A DNA stretch of 64,000 bases from Hanleya hanleyi (GCA_036873755.1 JAVTVY010037237.1:107635-171634), one strand, 5' to 3'. Counted from the stretch's first letter, positions 23,536 through 35,410 are shown. The notes: generated from the letters alone by a model not told the origin. Numbers and translations are program-made.

Positions 23536-23654
23536 TCTGATGTATATATATATCGTGCGGTTAATGAATTATTGACTGAAATCGGGTTCAGATGGCGGCC
23601 ATCTTGAAATCCGAGATGGCCGTCGTGGCCATATGACTTGTCTACCATTTATAT

Positions 23655-23909
23655 GGGATTTCACATCAATACTCTGACAAATGACCAACAAAAATATTGC
23701 CAAACAGATAAACCAGCGCAGGATTCTCGATGATGATATGGGCTTCTGGCGGCCATTTTGAAAAATGGCCGCTGTGACCTACATAGGAAAAGTTCGCGGT
23801 GGCTCCATATCCAGAAATGCTTCCCGACCCAGGCCACGATGTACCTCTATGCCAAATTGTATGCTTTTATGAAAAAAAGGCACAATTTTTTCACATATTG
23901 ACTGGACTA
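23655..23909. repeat. Dispersed repeat R1, inverted relative to 12315-12690
   Basis: It shares CTGACAAATGACC, GCGGCCATTTTGAAAAATGG, GTGACCTACATAGGAAAAG, GCGGTGGCTCCATATCCAG and CACATATTGACTGGAC with the copy at 12315-12560, in reverse orientation. It directly abuts the MITE at 23910. Confidence 0.7.
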
Positions 23910-24102
23910 CAGGCCCGTAGCCAAGGGGAGTTTTCTGGGTTCGATGAAAAAAATATATAATTTTTTTTCTTCATACAAATGCCCTTTTCAGACTGAAGTG
24001 AACCTTCTATTTGCCCTTTTTCTCATACAGTGAACCCTCTGAATGATGTGCCATTTTCAGTGAATGCGAACCACCTCTCCAAAAATCCTGGCTACGGCCC
24101 TG
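23910..24102. mobile_element. 193-bp MITE with CAGG[CG]CCGTAGCC ends (hAT-like)
   Basis: The left end is CAGGCCCGTAGCCAAGGGG; the right end, inverted, is CAGGGCCGTAGCCAGGATTT. Ends beginning CAGGGCCGTAGCC are typical of hAT-derived MITEs in animals. An 8-bp target duplication was looked for and not found, so the flanks may have changed or the end call may be off by some bases. Confidence 0.6.
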
Positions 24103-24387
24103 TTTACAGACACGGCTTGTACCGGTAACTGTCGTACCTGGCCGCCCGCTCCCGCGTTATCTTCTTCCCCAGACATGCTAGCAGATGTGACCTAAATACC
24201 GTGCAGCTATTACCATGATTACCGAAGAACGGTACACACGCGGTTTGAGAGATTTTCAGCGCCACAGACAGAGTTAAAGTTCACAGTTTCAACTCACATA
24301 AGAATGTGTGCTCAAAGTTCTTGGACACCGCTGCCACCATGTATCTCTGGGCGTGATGTTTATTGGTCAACCATAACTGTAGAAGAC

Positions 24388-25654
24388 ACGTGAAGATGTA
24401 CTTCACCAGGTAACCGTCACGGTAGTCAGGTGATTTTGAAAGAGTCACTGTGGTTGTTCATGTGCAAGTTCTACCTGTACTCGAGGCCTTGATGAAGTCA
24501 AATTAAAGCTGATAAATCTTCCACACAGTGACAGCAGGGCAAGGCAGGGACCAGAAGTCCTGAAAAAGTGATAGGACATTTGACATTGCAAGATGGAGGA
24601 TAAAATACTGTACACATTTTATAGGCATGAAATGGCACAATTCCATCAAATTGCTTCACTTTTCAACATTCAAGGGCTTAAGTAACGTCCTAAGATTCAA
24701 TTTAGACCAAAATTTGATGTAGAATCTTGAAGAAATAAGTCAGTGATCCCAATGAAAATAACCCAAAATAAGCTAAATTTAACAAATGGCCTCCAGTTCA
24801 GCTGGCTCTGTATTGTAATGTAGGTCATGTACTGCATCATGGTATTTTCATCTCATCAATATTCATCACCTGCATCGTATTTAGCCCTGATCAACTACAT
24901 TTTCTCAACTCTTCACTGGCTCTGTATTATAACAACCACATCTTCGAATTGTTACTGGGTTTCAGCCACAACGGTTTCTAAGGCGCATGTTGAAAAGTGG
25001 ACCCCGCATGACCTCTTATTAAATATACCCTACTTGATTTAGGCTTTGAAGATTTGATTTCTGGAGTTTGTCTATGAGAACGGATTTGTAACTTGGGCTA
25101 ATACTTAGTGTCAATCTGCTTCAATGTTCTTATCTGAATGGCGAAGGTACAAAATGAATTATAAGACACAGAAATATGCTTGTTTCAAGCAAAAACTTAC
25201 GTGGAAATGAGATCCAAGTTTTGACAACTTCGAAAGTGACTGCCGGAGTGGTCTCCCTTGTCAGTCACGTGATGACACAAGCATGGCGACCGCCAGAAGT
25301 CAGATGTGGGTGAGAAATTTCTAGGGAATATTTATTCACACATGCATTATTCCGTTAATCACAGCGCACCCAATTATGACGCATTATATTTTACACTGTT
25401 TTTCCAACTTTATTCACGTCTTTACACCTATGTAAGTCGGCCATATTCAACTGAACTGAAGACAAAAGACCCATTGTTTTTTGCCTAAATCTGTTGTTGT
25501 TGTAAATCTTTCAAATGCTCAATCCACACATTTCGTGACGTCATCCGACTACCCCCTGGTAAGCGACAAAGATCTCCGTTCAACGCGTCCGCGTATTCAT
25601 TCATGATATTTTCAGTTCATCATCGACGGAGGGACACTGTTAACTGACGCGACA
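24388..25654 (-). mobile_element. Short gypsy RT fragment, itself split by about 1.1 kb
   Basis: CACGTGAAGATGTACTTCACC near 24389-24409 and the stretch from GGTAAGCGACAAAGATCTCC (25558) to GACGCGACACTG (25652) match consecutive parts of the gypsy element at 1985-2110. The DNA between, about 24413-25556, is therefore a later insertion into the fragment. GGTAA is present on both sides and could be its target duplication. The fragment covers only the RT fingers and end of protease. Confidence 0.6.
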
Positions 25655-26640
25655 CTGCTCTTGCCTATACATATCTCTCCAAAAAAAGCATATCTAAACA
25701 CTGTTTTACGGGCAGTTGTTTCCAGCTAACACAATAAAGCGGCAGAAAAATGACGAAATTCCATTGATGGATTAAGTCGTTAGAACGAGTTATTAAATCG
25801 TTAAGTCGTTCTATCGACATAATAATTCTTTTTAACGACACGGCTCCGTACAAATCCCACCATCGTCACTCACGATGGGTAAAACTACATGACACAAGTC
25901 CCATATTTCGGTTACAATATTACCGTATGTATATATCCACAAATATTTACAAATATACTATAATAATTTATATCCACATACCTGTATATAGGTAAAAGGA
26001 ACTAATGCACCTATTCAGAATGTCTGGTAATGCTCGTACTCCGAATGTATCGGGCAAGCCAGATCTATATGTGAAGTACTTCTAGATGAAAATCGGAGAA
26101 TGAGTGCAAAATATTTTTCTGTACACTTCACGTAATTCCTCCGCGTAATTAATGGGGACTGGCACTATTTACGGCCAAATTTCAGTAATTTCTTAATCTC
26201 GTTAGCTGTAAAATCGGGAACTCCCATTCAGCAGTATAGGTTTATTTTAATGAACTCTTTAACATTATGAGGGATAGGGGAAATAATTACTTTCTTTCTC
26301 AAACCAATAGGAGGTTCTTTATGTATAAATTCAACCATGGTACATGTATATGGCTGACGTTTTGTATCACAGTTGGCTGAATATCCTGCAAAGGCGGATT
26401 TTTTTTTTTTTTTAAGGGATCAACGAACCCTGGGCATTCCACGTAGAAATAATGTCTTGAAATGATATGTAAAATAAAAGAATGTGGATTATGTAATTAT
26501 CTATATTTGTATTAAACAGACCATCATATTTTCATGTGGTTTGTGAGCGTAATATTTAAGTGGGAGTTTCAATATGTATCTAAAATAAGATATTATCGCC
26601 GCGAGTGCACCACGTGTCGAGGTGTGTAAATAGGCATATT
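24413..26640. other. No supported gene
   Basis: This includes the insert in the gypsy fragment and AT-rich DNA after it. Only short frames of 60-71 codons are present, without domain similarity or splice context. Confidence 0.45.
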
Positions 26641-27140
26641 TTGTGTGTGTGAAACTAGAAAGTCTAATGGAGTCGGGCATACTCTTCAATATCGATGCGT
26701 GCTAATGCAATACAAACGTGAAAATAGAACAATAAATCTACATACCGGTACAATATGTTCAGATTTATTTCCGGTAAAACGCATCCCCGGCGACCTAGCT
26801 CAGGGGCCTAGGCGGCATTTGGATCCTCGCCTGTAGGGCTGTGAGGATTCGGTTATTTTAGCTTTGTGTATTGAATCGTATCGGTATCATATTGGATTCT
26901 AAATGTTCCATGACGTAAAGGTCATTGTTTAGTATGTGTTAAATATAACTAGAAAGTCAAATGGATTTAGGCATGATGTGTGATTTTCTCAATGTCGATG
27001 CGTGCTTATAAATGCGAAACAACGTGAAAATTGAGCCATAAATCTGCATACATTATGTTCGGGTTTATGTTCGAGAAAACGCGGAGCGCATCTCCGGCGA
27101 TCTAGGATTTCGGAGCTTCCGGGGCCTAGGCGGCCCCTCG
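26640..27140 (+). repeat. Diverged tandem duplication of about 295 bp
   Basis: Two copies (about 26650-26830 and 26945-27140) share AACTAGAAAGTC, ATCGATGCGTGCT / GTCGATGCGTGCT, AACGTGAAAAT, TCTACATAC / TCTGCATAC, GGGGCCTAGGCGGC and CCTCGC. No coding frame spans either copy. Confidence 0.6.
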
Positions 27141-28194
27141 CTTATTGGTTTCTGTTCCATGATTGATTGATTGATTGATTGTTTATTCATCATTCAAATA
27201 AATAATATGTACATGGAATAGAACAGAGATAGAGTGACGGGAATAAAACCCCAGGCGGTTTGTTCTATCCCAAGAATATTTGTAATAACAGTAGTACTGA
27301 TTTGGCATGAAGTGCTGACTTATGAGCATAATCATAAACATGTATGTACAGTGGTCAATTACTAGTCAGAGAATAATTATGCAAGTCAGATATATCTGTT
27401 TTACATAAAAGAGGTGTCTCAGAATATATACTGTGGTCACTATATTTGAGCCTAGGAACATTCAAAATACCCTTTAAACATAATTGTGAATACACCATCA
27501 GATATTCTTTGGATTTGATGGTAATAGCCAGATTCAGGATGGAGAAAATATGCGTTTCAGATGGGACTTCAACAATGAGAATGATAGACAAGACTTCAAA
27601 CTGATATAAATTACCGTTATTTCACAGTAAATGTATGTTGGAGTGTATATATACATTCAATCGGAAACGCATTAATCTGTAAATTGAACTGTGATATTTC
27701 AGTTGACATCAACTGCATTTGGTAAACTGCGCACACACGTAACATAAAATTCCTGTTTTCTCTGAAAGGAGGTTGATATCTGTGCACACGAAACGCTCAG
27801 TTGCAGGAAACATCCGACACCTGCGTTGTACGATACAACATTCAGAGCATTATCAGAACACGTGCTGGGACGGACGCAGCGGTTAACTTTAATTTTCGGT
27901 CTATTGTACGGTGTGATTTTGGTTTTATTCATCTTCACATTTCAAGTTAAATACTACACTAACGTTCCGTAATTTAGTGTTCGACTTGGATATGCGAAGA
28001 TGGGTTTTATCTGACTTGGAGTTGTGTCCCACTATTCGTGTAACAATTGCACAGATTCGTTCGTCATTATTTTACGAAACTTGATAGCATTTGTAAACAC
28101 GAAGAGCTGAAATACGCGAAAGAGCAATGGCCATTTCGGCCTTCCAGTGACCTACGTTGCCGCGGAACCGATAATTGTAGACAATGGTGCCTTT

Positions 28195-28405
28195 AATTGT
28201 AGTTTAAAGAATGTTAAAAAAATTACAGGGCAACCCAAATTTTACAGTTGACGGTAAACGGTAAATATAAAATACGGTGCAACATTTTACAGTTCAAAGC
28301 CTGTTAAAAAAAGGTAATTGTAAAATACGGGGCAACGTAATTTTACAATTGAATGTACTGGCGCCTTTTCTGCCAGTACATTAAACTGTGAATTTACGGT
28401 GTGAT
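28195..28405. repeat. Palindromic TTTTACAG/TAAAATACGG-rich element with a hairpin
   Basis: TGTACTGGC (28354-28362) pairs with GCCAGTACA (28372-28380) over a 9-base loop. Around it are repeated GTAAAATACGG[GT]GCAAC and TTTTACAGTT words in both orientations. It resembles a MITE and lies in the LINE 3' untranslated region. Confidence 0.5.
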
Positions 28406-28515
28406 TTATAACAGTGCAGTTCAATTAATAAACAATTCCAAATTCGTGTTGCCTTTGATTTTGTTGAATAAAATGATAAATTTGAGAGAATCCGTGGTGT
28501 ATGAAGTTGGCTTGT

Positions 28516-28980
28516 CTAGTTGGATAGGAATGGACTTTTTGTGAGTTTTGTGAAACAGTTTGTGAACTTGACCGGGATGGAAAGAGCATTGTTGAGACAT
28601 TTGTGCGTAAATATCAGAATAAGATAGTCATTGATTTTAGAGAGTGGTACGATGTTTAATTGTTCAAGTAATGGGTTGGTGTGGACAAGTTTATTGCTGA
28701 ATGTTATGATACAGATAAGTCTTTTCTGAAGAGTCACAAGAGGTTTTAGATAGGTTGGGAATGTGTTTCCCCACACCAAGTGACAATAGGAGACGTAAGA
28801 GTAGAATAAAGCATAATATAGCATAATCAATGTTTTTCTGTTGAGACAATTTCGTATATTATTAATTACACCGATATTTCTAGTCATTTTGGATGAAATT
28901 TCATCGATGCGAGTTTGCCAGTTTAGTTTATCCTTGAAATAAACTCCCAAGAAATTTGAAAGTACGAACAGACTCAATTT
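28516..28980 (-). pseudogene. LINE reverse transcriptase C-terminal region
   Basis: It contains FLGVYFKDKLNWQTRIDEI, the usual segment after the RT palm in CR1/Jockey-type LINEs, then LNRKTLIMLYYALFYSYVSY and WGNT, a common C-terminal block. It continues from the part at 28980-29050 and is separated from the palm at 29152 by the 143-bp insertion. It ends in a stop shortly after a TKLTKSPF tail. Confidence 0.7.
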
Positions 28981-29051
28981 CCAGACCAGAGATTGATAAA
29001 TTCGGTATTTTAGTATGGGGAGACCTATTCGGTTTGAAGAGTATATATTTG

Positions 29052-29194
29052 ATCGCCGACATACAGTGCTGCCGATTAGGTGCCTGACTCTGGGGTCGCT
29101 GGTTCGAATCCCGCACGGGACTCGACCAATTTTTCAGCACTAGAATTTGCGCTATTCTAAGAAAGTGTTACCCCAAAATAACGAAAATACTGTT
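29052..29194 (+). mobile_element. 143-bp tRNA-derived SINE-like insert with 12-bp TSD
   Basis: AGTATATATTTG is duplicated at 29040-29051 and 29195-29206. The insert carries GGTTCGAATCC (29101-29111), a perfect RNA polymerase III B box, with a possible A-box-like ATTAGGTGCCTGACTC about 30 bases upstream. About 80 bases of unrelated tail follow. The LINE frame resumes on each side of the insert. A functional tRNA is unlikely because no clover-leaf arms were apparent. Confidence 0.72.
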
Positions 29195-30549
29195 AGTATA
29201 TATTTGGTCTTTTTTACATTTAGTGAGAGTTTGTTGCAGGAAAACCAGTTATGTAAGTTTTCGAGTTCCTGGGACATAATGTCCACAAGTCTAGTGGGAT
29301 AGGTGTCTGGAAGGGTGGCACTTGTATCATCTGCGATAAGATTTATGTTCAAGATTGATGAGGCTTTATTCATGTTATTAATGTATATTAAGAAGAGTAT
29401 CGGGCCAAGTATTGATCCTTGCGGAACTCCCGCGCAAATTGGATTAAGAGACGACAGGATACCATTGTATGATATACACTGTGAACGAGAAGATAGATAG
29501 CTGCGAAACCAGATGTTTGCCATACCACGGAAGCCTTAGTAATTGAGTTTATACAGGAGAATTTCGTGATGAACTGTATCAAAGGCTTTGGAGGGGTCAA
29601 GAAAAGTGGATATGCTTAACTGTTTCTGTTCCTTAGCTGCAACAAGCGTGTCCTATAAAGCTAGAACTGCGTGAAATGTTGAGTGATTAGCGCGGAAGAC
29701 ATATTGATTTGAGCAGATTATCATTTGCGCTTCAAGAAATGATATCATCCTGGAGGCTACGAGTTTCTCAAATATTTTGCTGAAGCATGGAAGAACAGAA
29801 ATTGGTCGATAATTTTCAGCGAGCATTTTGTTTCCAGATTTATAAACGGGGGTTATCTTTGCAGTCTTCAGAGGATGTGGAACACTACCGTATTGCAAAG
29901 AAAGGTTAATGAAATGAGAGGTCAGAGTTGAGATCAAACTCGATATTGGCGTTATCAGCGACATACGAATGCCATCAATGCCAGGGGATCCATTCTTACG
30001 TAAGTTAATGATGTCGGAAATTTCAGAGGGTGTGCAGGGCTTAAAAGAAAAATATGTTTCGTATGATTCGTTGAGGTATGTTGTAAAGTCATCTTGGGTT
30101 GGTGGAATTTTAGAGGCCAAATCGGAGGCAATTGAGGAAAAGTAATCGTTAAAGTGTGAAGCGATTTCATTTGGGTCCGTTATATCATTGCCGTTTATCT
30201 TAAATACATTAGGAAGATCTCTGGACTTTTTGCGTCCCAACAATCCGTTTATGACATTCGAAGTCCCTTTTATATCATTATAAGTCTCCTGCAATTTGTG
30301 TTCATAGTATTTATTCTTTGCTATTCTGAGAGTATGGTTTAGTTTATTTCTATAGGTTTTATATTCACCAGTAACAGTATAGTCTTTTTGTATTAAGTGT
30401 AATTTATATAATCTATTTTTTTCTCTAATTGAGTTTAGCAAACACGGGGTAATCCAGGGTTTAAGAATAGTCACATTATGAGCGTGTTTAATTATGACAG
30501 GGAAGCATTCATCGTACAAAGTCTGGAATGTACTTAGAAAACTATCCAT
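29152..30549 (-). pseudogene. LINE reverse transcriptase palm and fingers
   Basis: The fingers include NGSPGIDGI and KTAKITPVYKSGNKMLAENY followed by RPISVLP (about 29780-29990). The palm shows GVPQGSILGPILFLIYIND-like text, with the catalytic box as LIADDTS (normally [FY]ADD) near 29330-29345. N-terminal sequence includes RKKSRDLP and FNDYFSSI, typical of the endonuclease-RT linker. A frameshift near 29550-29650 breaks the frame between fingers and palm. Isoleucine in place of the aromatic residue before ADD is a further sign of decay. Confidence 0.78.
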
Positions 30550-30962
30550 AGCATTATCAGTATTTTAGTCATTTATGACATGACGCCAGTCTATGTTTGC
30601 TAGTTTATCTTTAAAAACATTTTTTGAACATAATTTATTTTTCGGGATTTTAGTTTTGGGTTATAATTTTGCGATGAGAGAAGGTGACGTGTTGTTATGT
30701 GGAAAATGGGAAAGTGATCAGTGATGTCGGACAGGATAATGCCAGAGCCTAGGTCATCTTCGTGAAAATATGTGAATATATTATCAATCAGGGTAGCGGA
30801 GTGAGAATTTACTCTTGTACGCTTCGTGATTTTGGAGAAAATAATAAAAGAATTTCATAATTTCAAAGAATTCTCTCGAGGGGTCATGGCAGTGTGTTTT
30901 AAAGAGATCAATATTGTAGTCGCCCATTAAAATATAATTTTTGTTTTCTGGTTTTAGATTGT

Positions 30963-31336
30963 TTAAAATAGATAGAAGGCTAGAGTTGAAAATCTCGAGG
31001 TTTTCCCAGGTGAGCGAGAGATTATTCCTGTAATATATATATCGTTATCAACTTTCACTTCTACAAAAAGGGATTCATGTTGTACACAATCGTCAATGAA
31101 AGAAAGATCATCCCGAATTTTGCAATTTGTGAATCTATCTTTGATGTACAGGATCACACCGCCACCTTTCTTAGTGTTTCTTGAAAGAGGAAAAGGTTGA
31201 TAACCGGGAATTGCATATAATTTTTCTGTTGACGGATCAAGCCAGCTTTCAGATATGCCTATAATAGAAAATTTGAAGTTGGTGTTATGGACAAGAGCTA
31301 GTAGTGGAGAAATATCGTGAACAAAACTATCCCAAT
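30963..31336 (-). pseudogene. LINE apurinic-like endonuclease, 5' part
   Basis: Reading gives FSIIGISESWLDPSTEKL and KKGGGVILYIKD, the ISETWL and GGG[VI]xxY blocks of APE-type LINE endonucleases. The catalytic residues further along are lost in broken frame around 30600-30960. A methionine at 31442 in the same frame belongs to flanking repeat R2, not to the LINE, so it should not be taken as the start. Confidence 0.7.
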
Positions 31337-31445
31337 TGTGCACTTCGAGGTAAAAGCATGAAACTTGGCATGATAGTAGCCAAGGATGTCCTGACCATTT
31401 TCTGATAAGTGCCCACTCATTTTTCCCCAATATGGCCGCCAATAT
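31336..31445. repeat. Dispersed repeat R2, inverted copy at 34890-34985
   Basis: GTGCACTTCGAGGTAAAAGC, GAAACTTGGCATGATAGTAGC and CTGACCATTTTCTGATAAG match, inverted and diverged, the sequence at 34890-34985. The LINE ends exactly where this similarity begins. Confidence 0.6.
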
Positions 31446-31949
31446 AATGGTCTAATACATAATAGTGTTTACTTTTTTAGTTGAGGTCATGAAACTTGCA
31501 GCGATGCTTGTTATTAATGCTCTAGTCCGTATTCAAGGAAGATCTGTAAAATTATATTCCAAGGTGGCCGCCAAATTCAAAATGGCGGTCACGATAATGG
31601 TCGAATTAGTCATAACTCATCATACAATACCTAAAGGATTATCTCTGTATTGTGTACTTAATGTAATGTGCTGAAGCCAAGCAAATAATACCTGCTACGA
31701 ATAAACTTGGTCATGCGCGCTCCACAACCTGTCTGTGACTCGCCGGTGAAGAGGTGGTGGTCCGGGTGCAACGGGTATAGTGGAACTCTGCACATGACAT
31801 TGGACTGTGCCTGCTAGTAAGCCAGGCACGGGCGAAGCCGAACGGGTACCGGAACCAATGAGTTGATAGCTTGCTCCAGAGATACAGCTGCCGAGGAGAC
31901 TGTAGTGGCCGTATCTGTAAACGACCACGTTGCTTGGTGTCTTGCGCTG

Positions 31950-32690
31950 ATGTCAGCAGTCACAGTAGAGCTTGCCAATGCTATAATAACTGGAACAGTT
32001 AGGATAAAATCTTTGTCCTAGAATCTGGATCTTGGCCCAGCGATCTTCCGGAGGTAGTACTGTTTCTTGCAAGGAGTCGAACACTGCATCAATGTATCGG
32101 CGCCGCTGAATAGGTTCCAACTCCGATTCCTGTGGATGAGGTATGAATCCCAGTAATTGTAGTAATTGGAGGGTAAATCTGATCTGAACTCCGGAAAGCG
32201 ACCTCTCTGGTGTCCACACGAGGAAGTAGTTCGGGTAAATTTTTAAGTGAATTTAAGTGAATGAAAGCAGGAGATGATTGGTAAAGTGATCCGGGTGAAT
32301 CACCCGGGGGCGATGAAGACGCCGAACAGGAGAACTTGCCACTCGCACCACCTCCCGACTGTAAGTGTGGGGGAGGTGCCAGGAACCGCTTGTTGAATCG
32401 TCTCAGATCAAGGATCACTCGTAACTGGTGTGTTCCCTTGGTAGCAGGAAAACAGGACTAAAATCCTGCGGACTCCTCGGCTTGAGGTAATTCTCTCATG
32501 GCTTCTTTGGTGATGAATGAGGTTACCGCTGACAATAGGGTCTGGACGTGGTCTGGCCGGACTGAGAGACGTGAAAGTCTGGAGCCGGACGTCAGGCTTG
32601 ACAATTCCTGGTAAATGTAAAGGTGAATTCCGTCCAGATGGTAATGATGACCCACATGTCTCGGGTAATAGGTTCTCAAATAGTCCAAAA
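31950..32690 (-). pseudogene. DIRS-like reverse transcriptase remnant
   Basis: Read across a stop, the minus strand gives KEAMRELPQAEESAGF (stop) SCF, then VILDLRRFNKRFL (about 32395-32530). This is the first RT block in the form used by DIRS/Ngaro elements. A later part (31953-32219) reads LLQLLGFIPHPQESELEPIQ, the post-palm block. The catalytic palm between them is missing or scrambled, so there is an internal deletion. A tyrosine recombinase, which would confirm DIRS, was not found. A gypsy-like origin is the alternative. Confidence 0.45.
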
Positions 32691-32893
32691 CTTGTGTAAA
32701 TGACCCCCGACGACAGCTGTTAAAACTCTGGTAGTCTGTATGGGATGATTGGATGGTGATTGACAGAAGAGTGATCGTAGCCAGTTGCGTCGAACCGAAT
32801 CTCTGCCCCGGGAAAAGGAAGACTTACCACGCTCTCCTCCATAACCCTTGGCTTGAGAAAACTTGGCCTGCGGGCGAGAAATGGATGACGAGT

Positions 32894-34250
32894 CTATCCG
32901 AGTCTGGACCTTGGTTGGCTGAGTCTTGGTTTAGTCCTGAAGTCCACAGTCTTGGATTTCGATGCTGACTTGCTCCATTGCTGTGTCGTCATACTCGGGA
33001 TACGTGAAGTCCGTTCTTCCCGGATTCCAGGCATTACTTTTCCAATGGCATATTGAAAAGTGACTTTGAGGCTAGCGGCTTTAGGAGAAGTTCCGACTTG
33101 TGGGACTTCCACTTTGGGTTTCTTCAGAAACGCTGAACGTTGAGTCCGCAACAGAGATGCATATGAGAAAAGCTCCAGTCTCCATAACGTTGGCATTTGC
33201 TTTGTTAAGGGTGTCGAAGAAGCCTTCCAACAAGTTTTCCTGAACCTCTGATAAATGAACGGCGCCATCTGCCTGGATGTTCTTTTCATAGAGGATGAGG
33301 CGAGAAGTCGCCGTAATAAACCAGTCTGCGAAGAAGTAATCCGATGTATGGCCAGTAACATGGCTTGTAACTGGTCGACTTGCTCCGGTTGTAATACCAG
33401 AGGTGGTCGCTCCCTGGAGAGTGTAGAACCCAAAAGCTGGTTTCCGTAAATATGGAAGCCCATCCCGGCGATAAGGCACAGGATGGTATGGCGTACCGGT
33501 GGCGTGCTGTGAAGGGGAGAGTGTAGCAGCAGAACTCACCCGTCTTCTCGTGGTAGATTTGGATGGAAAGGTCTGATACCGTAAACCTTCCTCCAGTTGG
33601 ATCAATCTTCATACAGCTTGGTGTCTGATCCGGCGTTTTAAGCAACAGTCACCCGCCTTCTCTTGGTAGATGTGGATGGAACGGTCCGATACCGTAAACC
33701 TTCCTTCAGCTGGATCGATCTTCATCCCGCTTGATGTCTGATCTGGCTTTTCTGTAACCCTCTCGCATTATCTGGTCGATGCGGTGGGAGTCTGTAATAT
33801 CAGAAACCCTTGGGGTAGTGAACCAAAACTCAGGCTTGGGAGGTTACCGGAACTTGGCTGGTTCCTTGTGGTCCGTGGAGACGGTATACGACATGGAGAG
33901 CTTGACCCTCGTCGTGGAGATCGTGATCGTCGTCGTGGAGAGCGGGACCCCGGTCGCGGGGTACAGGACACCGGTTGCGAGGTAGGGGGCCCCGGTCGCG
34001 GGGTACGGACCCCCGGTCGCGGGGTACGGGACCCCGGTCGCGGGGTGCGGGGCCGACCAAGTGGAGACCGTGAACGGCGTCTGGGAGAACGGTATTGATT
34101 TGGCTCCATCTTGGCTATCATACTTTCTGTATTGACGGGATGTATCTCGGCCTTCGGCTGCATTCCGGTGACGGGCCGAGTTCCGGTGTTGGTGAGCTGA
34201 GTCCCGGCTTCCATTCTTTCAGTGTTGACGGGCCGAGTCCCGGTTTTCAT
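32894..34250 (-). pseudogene. Putative gag-like region upstream of the DIRS-like RT, with SR/PRP repeats
   Basis: Two overlapping frames (32894-33463 and 33081-33605) include NVMETGAFLICISVADSTF, suggestive of a gag-type helical segment, but the frame is broken. Further upstream 33768-34250 encodes RSPRRRSRSP and TPRPGSRTPRPG repeats. These come from a 21-bp minisatellite (GGTCGCGGGGTACGG-like units, about 33945-34050) and a 42-bp repeat with GACGGGCCGAGTCCCGG (34160-34320). The region lies in the right place and strand for gag of the RT remnant, but homology is not proven. Confidence 0.35.
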
Positions 34251-34349
34251 ACTTCCAGTATTGATGGACTGTATCCCGGCCTCCGGTTGTATCCCGGTGT
34301 CGGGCCAGGTGTTGATGATAATAATCTTGATGATGGTTTCATGCCTCTT

Positions 34350-35325
34350 GTAATCCCATCACACTGTGCTGGTCATTTTATTGAACTTATTATTGTTTCA
34401 TTGGATTAAATGAAGTATGAAAACGTCATCAAGATCCTGGCCTTTTGTTGTTCAATTAAGATGTCCTGAAATAGTTCGTTACACAAATATCATGCAATGA
34501 TTACTGCAGAAAAAATATCGCTCCCTAAAGCAATACACTTTTGAGGATATTTGCAGCGGCTACAGTGACTTTAGACTAATTTGTGGCGGCCATCTTGAAT
34601 TCTGATGGCCATCTTGGTAAACAATCGAAACATTAAATGGAAAATGGCTAAGACACACATGGATAGCATCATGCCAAGTTTTACTGTTTTATAATACTGT
34701 TATATGGAATATGGAATAGGTCTTTGGATTAGGGACGCGGATATTCTCTAATGGACGACGGCTGAATTATGAATGGCGGACCAGACGCTTGTAATTAGGC
34801 TTCTGACACAAATCAAACAATGAACTAAGTTAATTTCAGTATTTGACCATTATTATGTGGGCCATCTTGAATTTGGCGGCCATGTCGGAAAAAAATTGTG
34901 TGGGTCCTTATCAGAAATTGGTTAGGTCATCATTGGCTAATATTATGCCAAGTTTCGTGCTTCTACCTCGAAGTGCACAATATTTTCACCATATTGCTCT
35001 ACTATAGGACTTCACTGAAGTGTTTCTTTAGACTCCTCGCGTTAATGTGTAATGTTGAAAGAGAAGTTTTATTTGAGATAGAGTTAGCTATTGTGAAAGG
35101 TTCAAGTTCATTTTCGAAAAAATAGTTATGATGTTTGCTAATGCTCTCTCAATGATAAGTTTCGCCTTCAGTATCATCAGTTAGGTATGTAGAATTTTCT
35201 GGAGAATTTAGTTGTAGAGGATTGAAACACATATTTTTGAACCCATCGAGTTTTTCATCAGATTGATTATAGTGGTTATAATTAGTATTAGTATTGTAAA
35301 AAGGAAGTTCATTGAGTAGTTTCAT
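34350..35325. other. No supported gene; contains repeat R2 (34890-34985)
   Basis: AT-rich sequence with GGCGGCCATCTTGAATT words near 34580 and 34865. The R2 copy here reads ATTATGCCAAGTTTCGTGCT then CTACCTCGAAGTGCACAA, the inverted partner of 31336-31445. Confidence 0.5.
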
Positions 35326-35341
35326 TTGTGGTAGGATAACA

Positions 35342-35410
35342 GGGTGAGTGAGTGAGTGAGTGAATATGATTTAACGTCGCTTTCAACTATATTTCAGTCA
35401 TATCACGACG
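35342..35410 (+). mobile_element. 69-bp GTGAGTGAGTG SINE-like insertion with 16-bp TSD
   Basis: TTGTGGTAGGATAACA occurs at 35326-35341 and again at 35411-35426, exactly flanking the insert. The insert starts with a GTGA tetranucleotide run, followed by TTTAACGTCGCTTTCA and ATATTTCAGTCATATCACGACG. A long perfect duplication points to LINE-driven retroposition. The body resembles repeats I associate with molluscs. No RNA polymerase III boxes are present, so it may be 5' truncated. Confidence 0.75.

Larger units (their letters stand above)
27161..31336 (-). mobile_element. 5'-truncated non-LTR retrotransposon (CR1/Jockey-like LINE)
   Basis: Pieces of one ORF2-type protein lie in order on the minus strand: endonuclease (30963-31336), reverse transcriptase (29152-30549) and C-terminal region (28516-29050). 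Low coordinates hold a long 3' untranslated part ending in a TGAT/ATCA tetranucleotide run (27161-27180), a normal tail for this class. The 5' junction is near 31336, where LINE sequence meets dispersed repeat R2. Several frameshifts and the insertion at 29052 make it inactive. The clade call rests on domain order and motif style only. Confidence 0.75.

Noticed and set aside
23061..23648. 195-codon minus-strand frame
   Set aside because: It runs through the fold-back element and GGCGGCCATCTTG repeats; composition is that of non-coding repeat with no domain.
29052..29194. Functional tRNA gene
   Set aside because: Only the B box is convincing; flanking duplications and a long tail show a retroposed SINE-like copy.
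30963..31442. LINE start at the methionine at 31442
   Set aside because: The first 35 codons belong to dispersed repeat R2, so the LINE is truncated at about 31336.
33784..34098. Frames on both strands over the GC-rich 21-bp repeat
   Set aside because: A minisatellite gives open frames on both strands; only the minus strand fits the neighbouring gag-like region.
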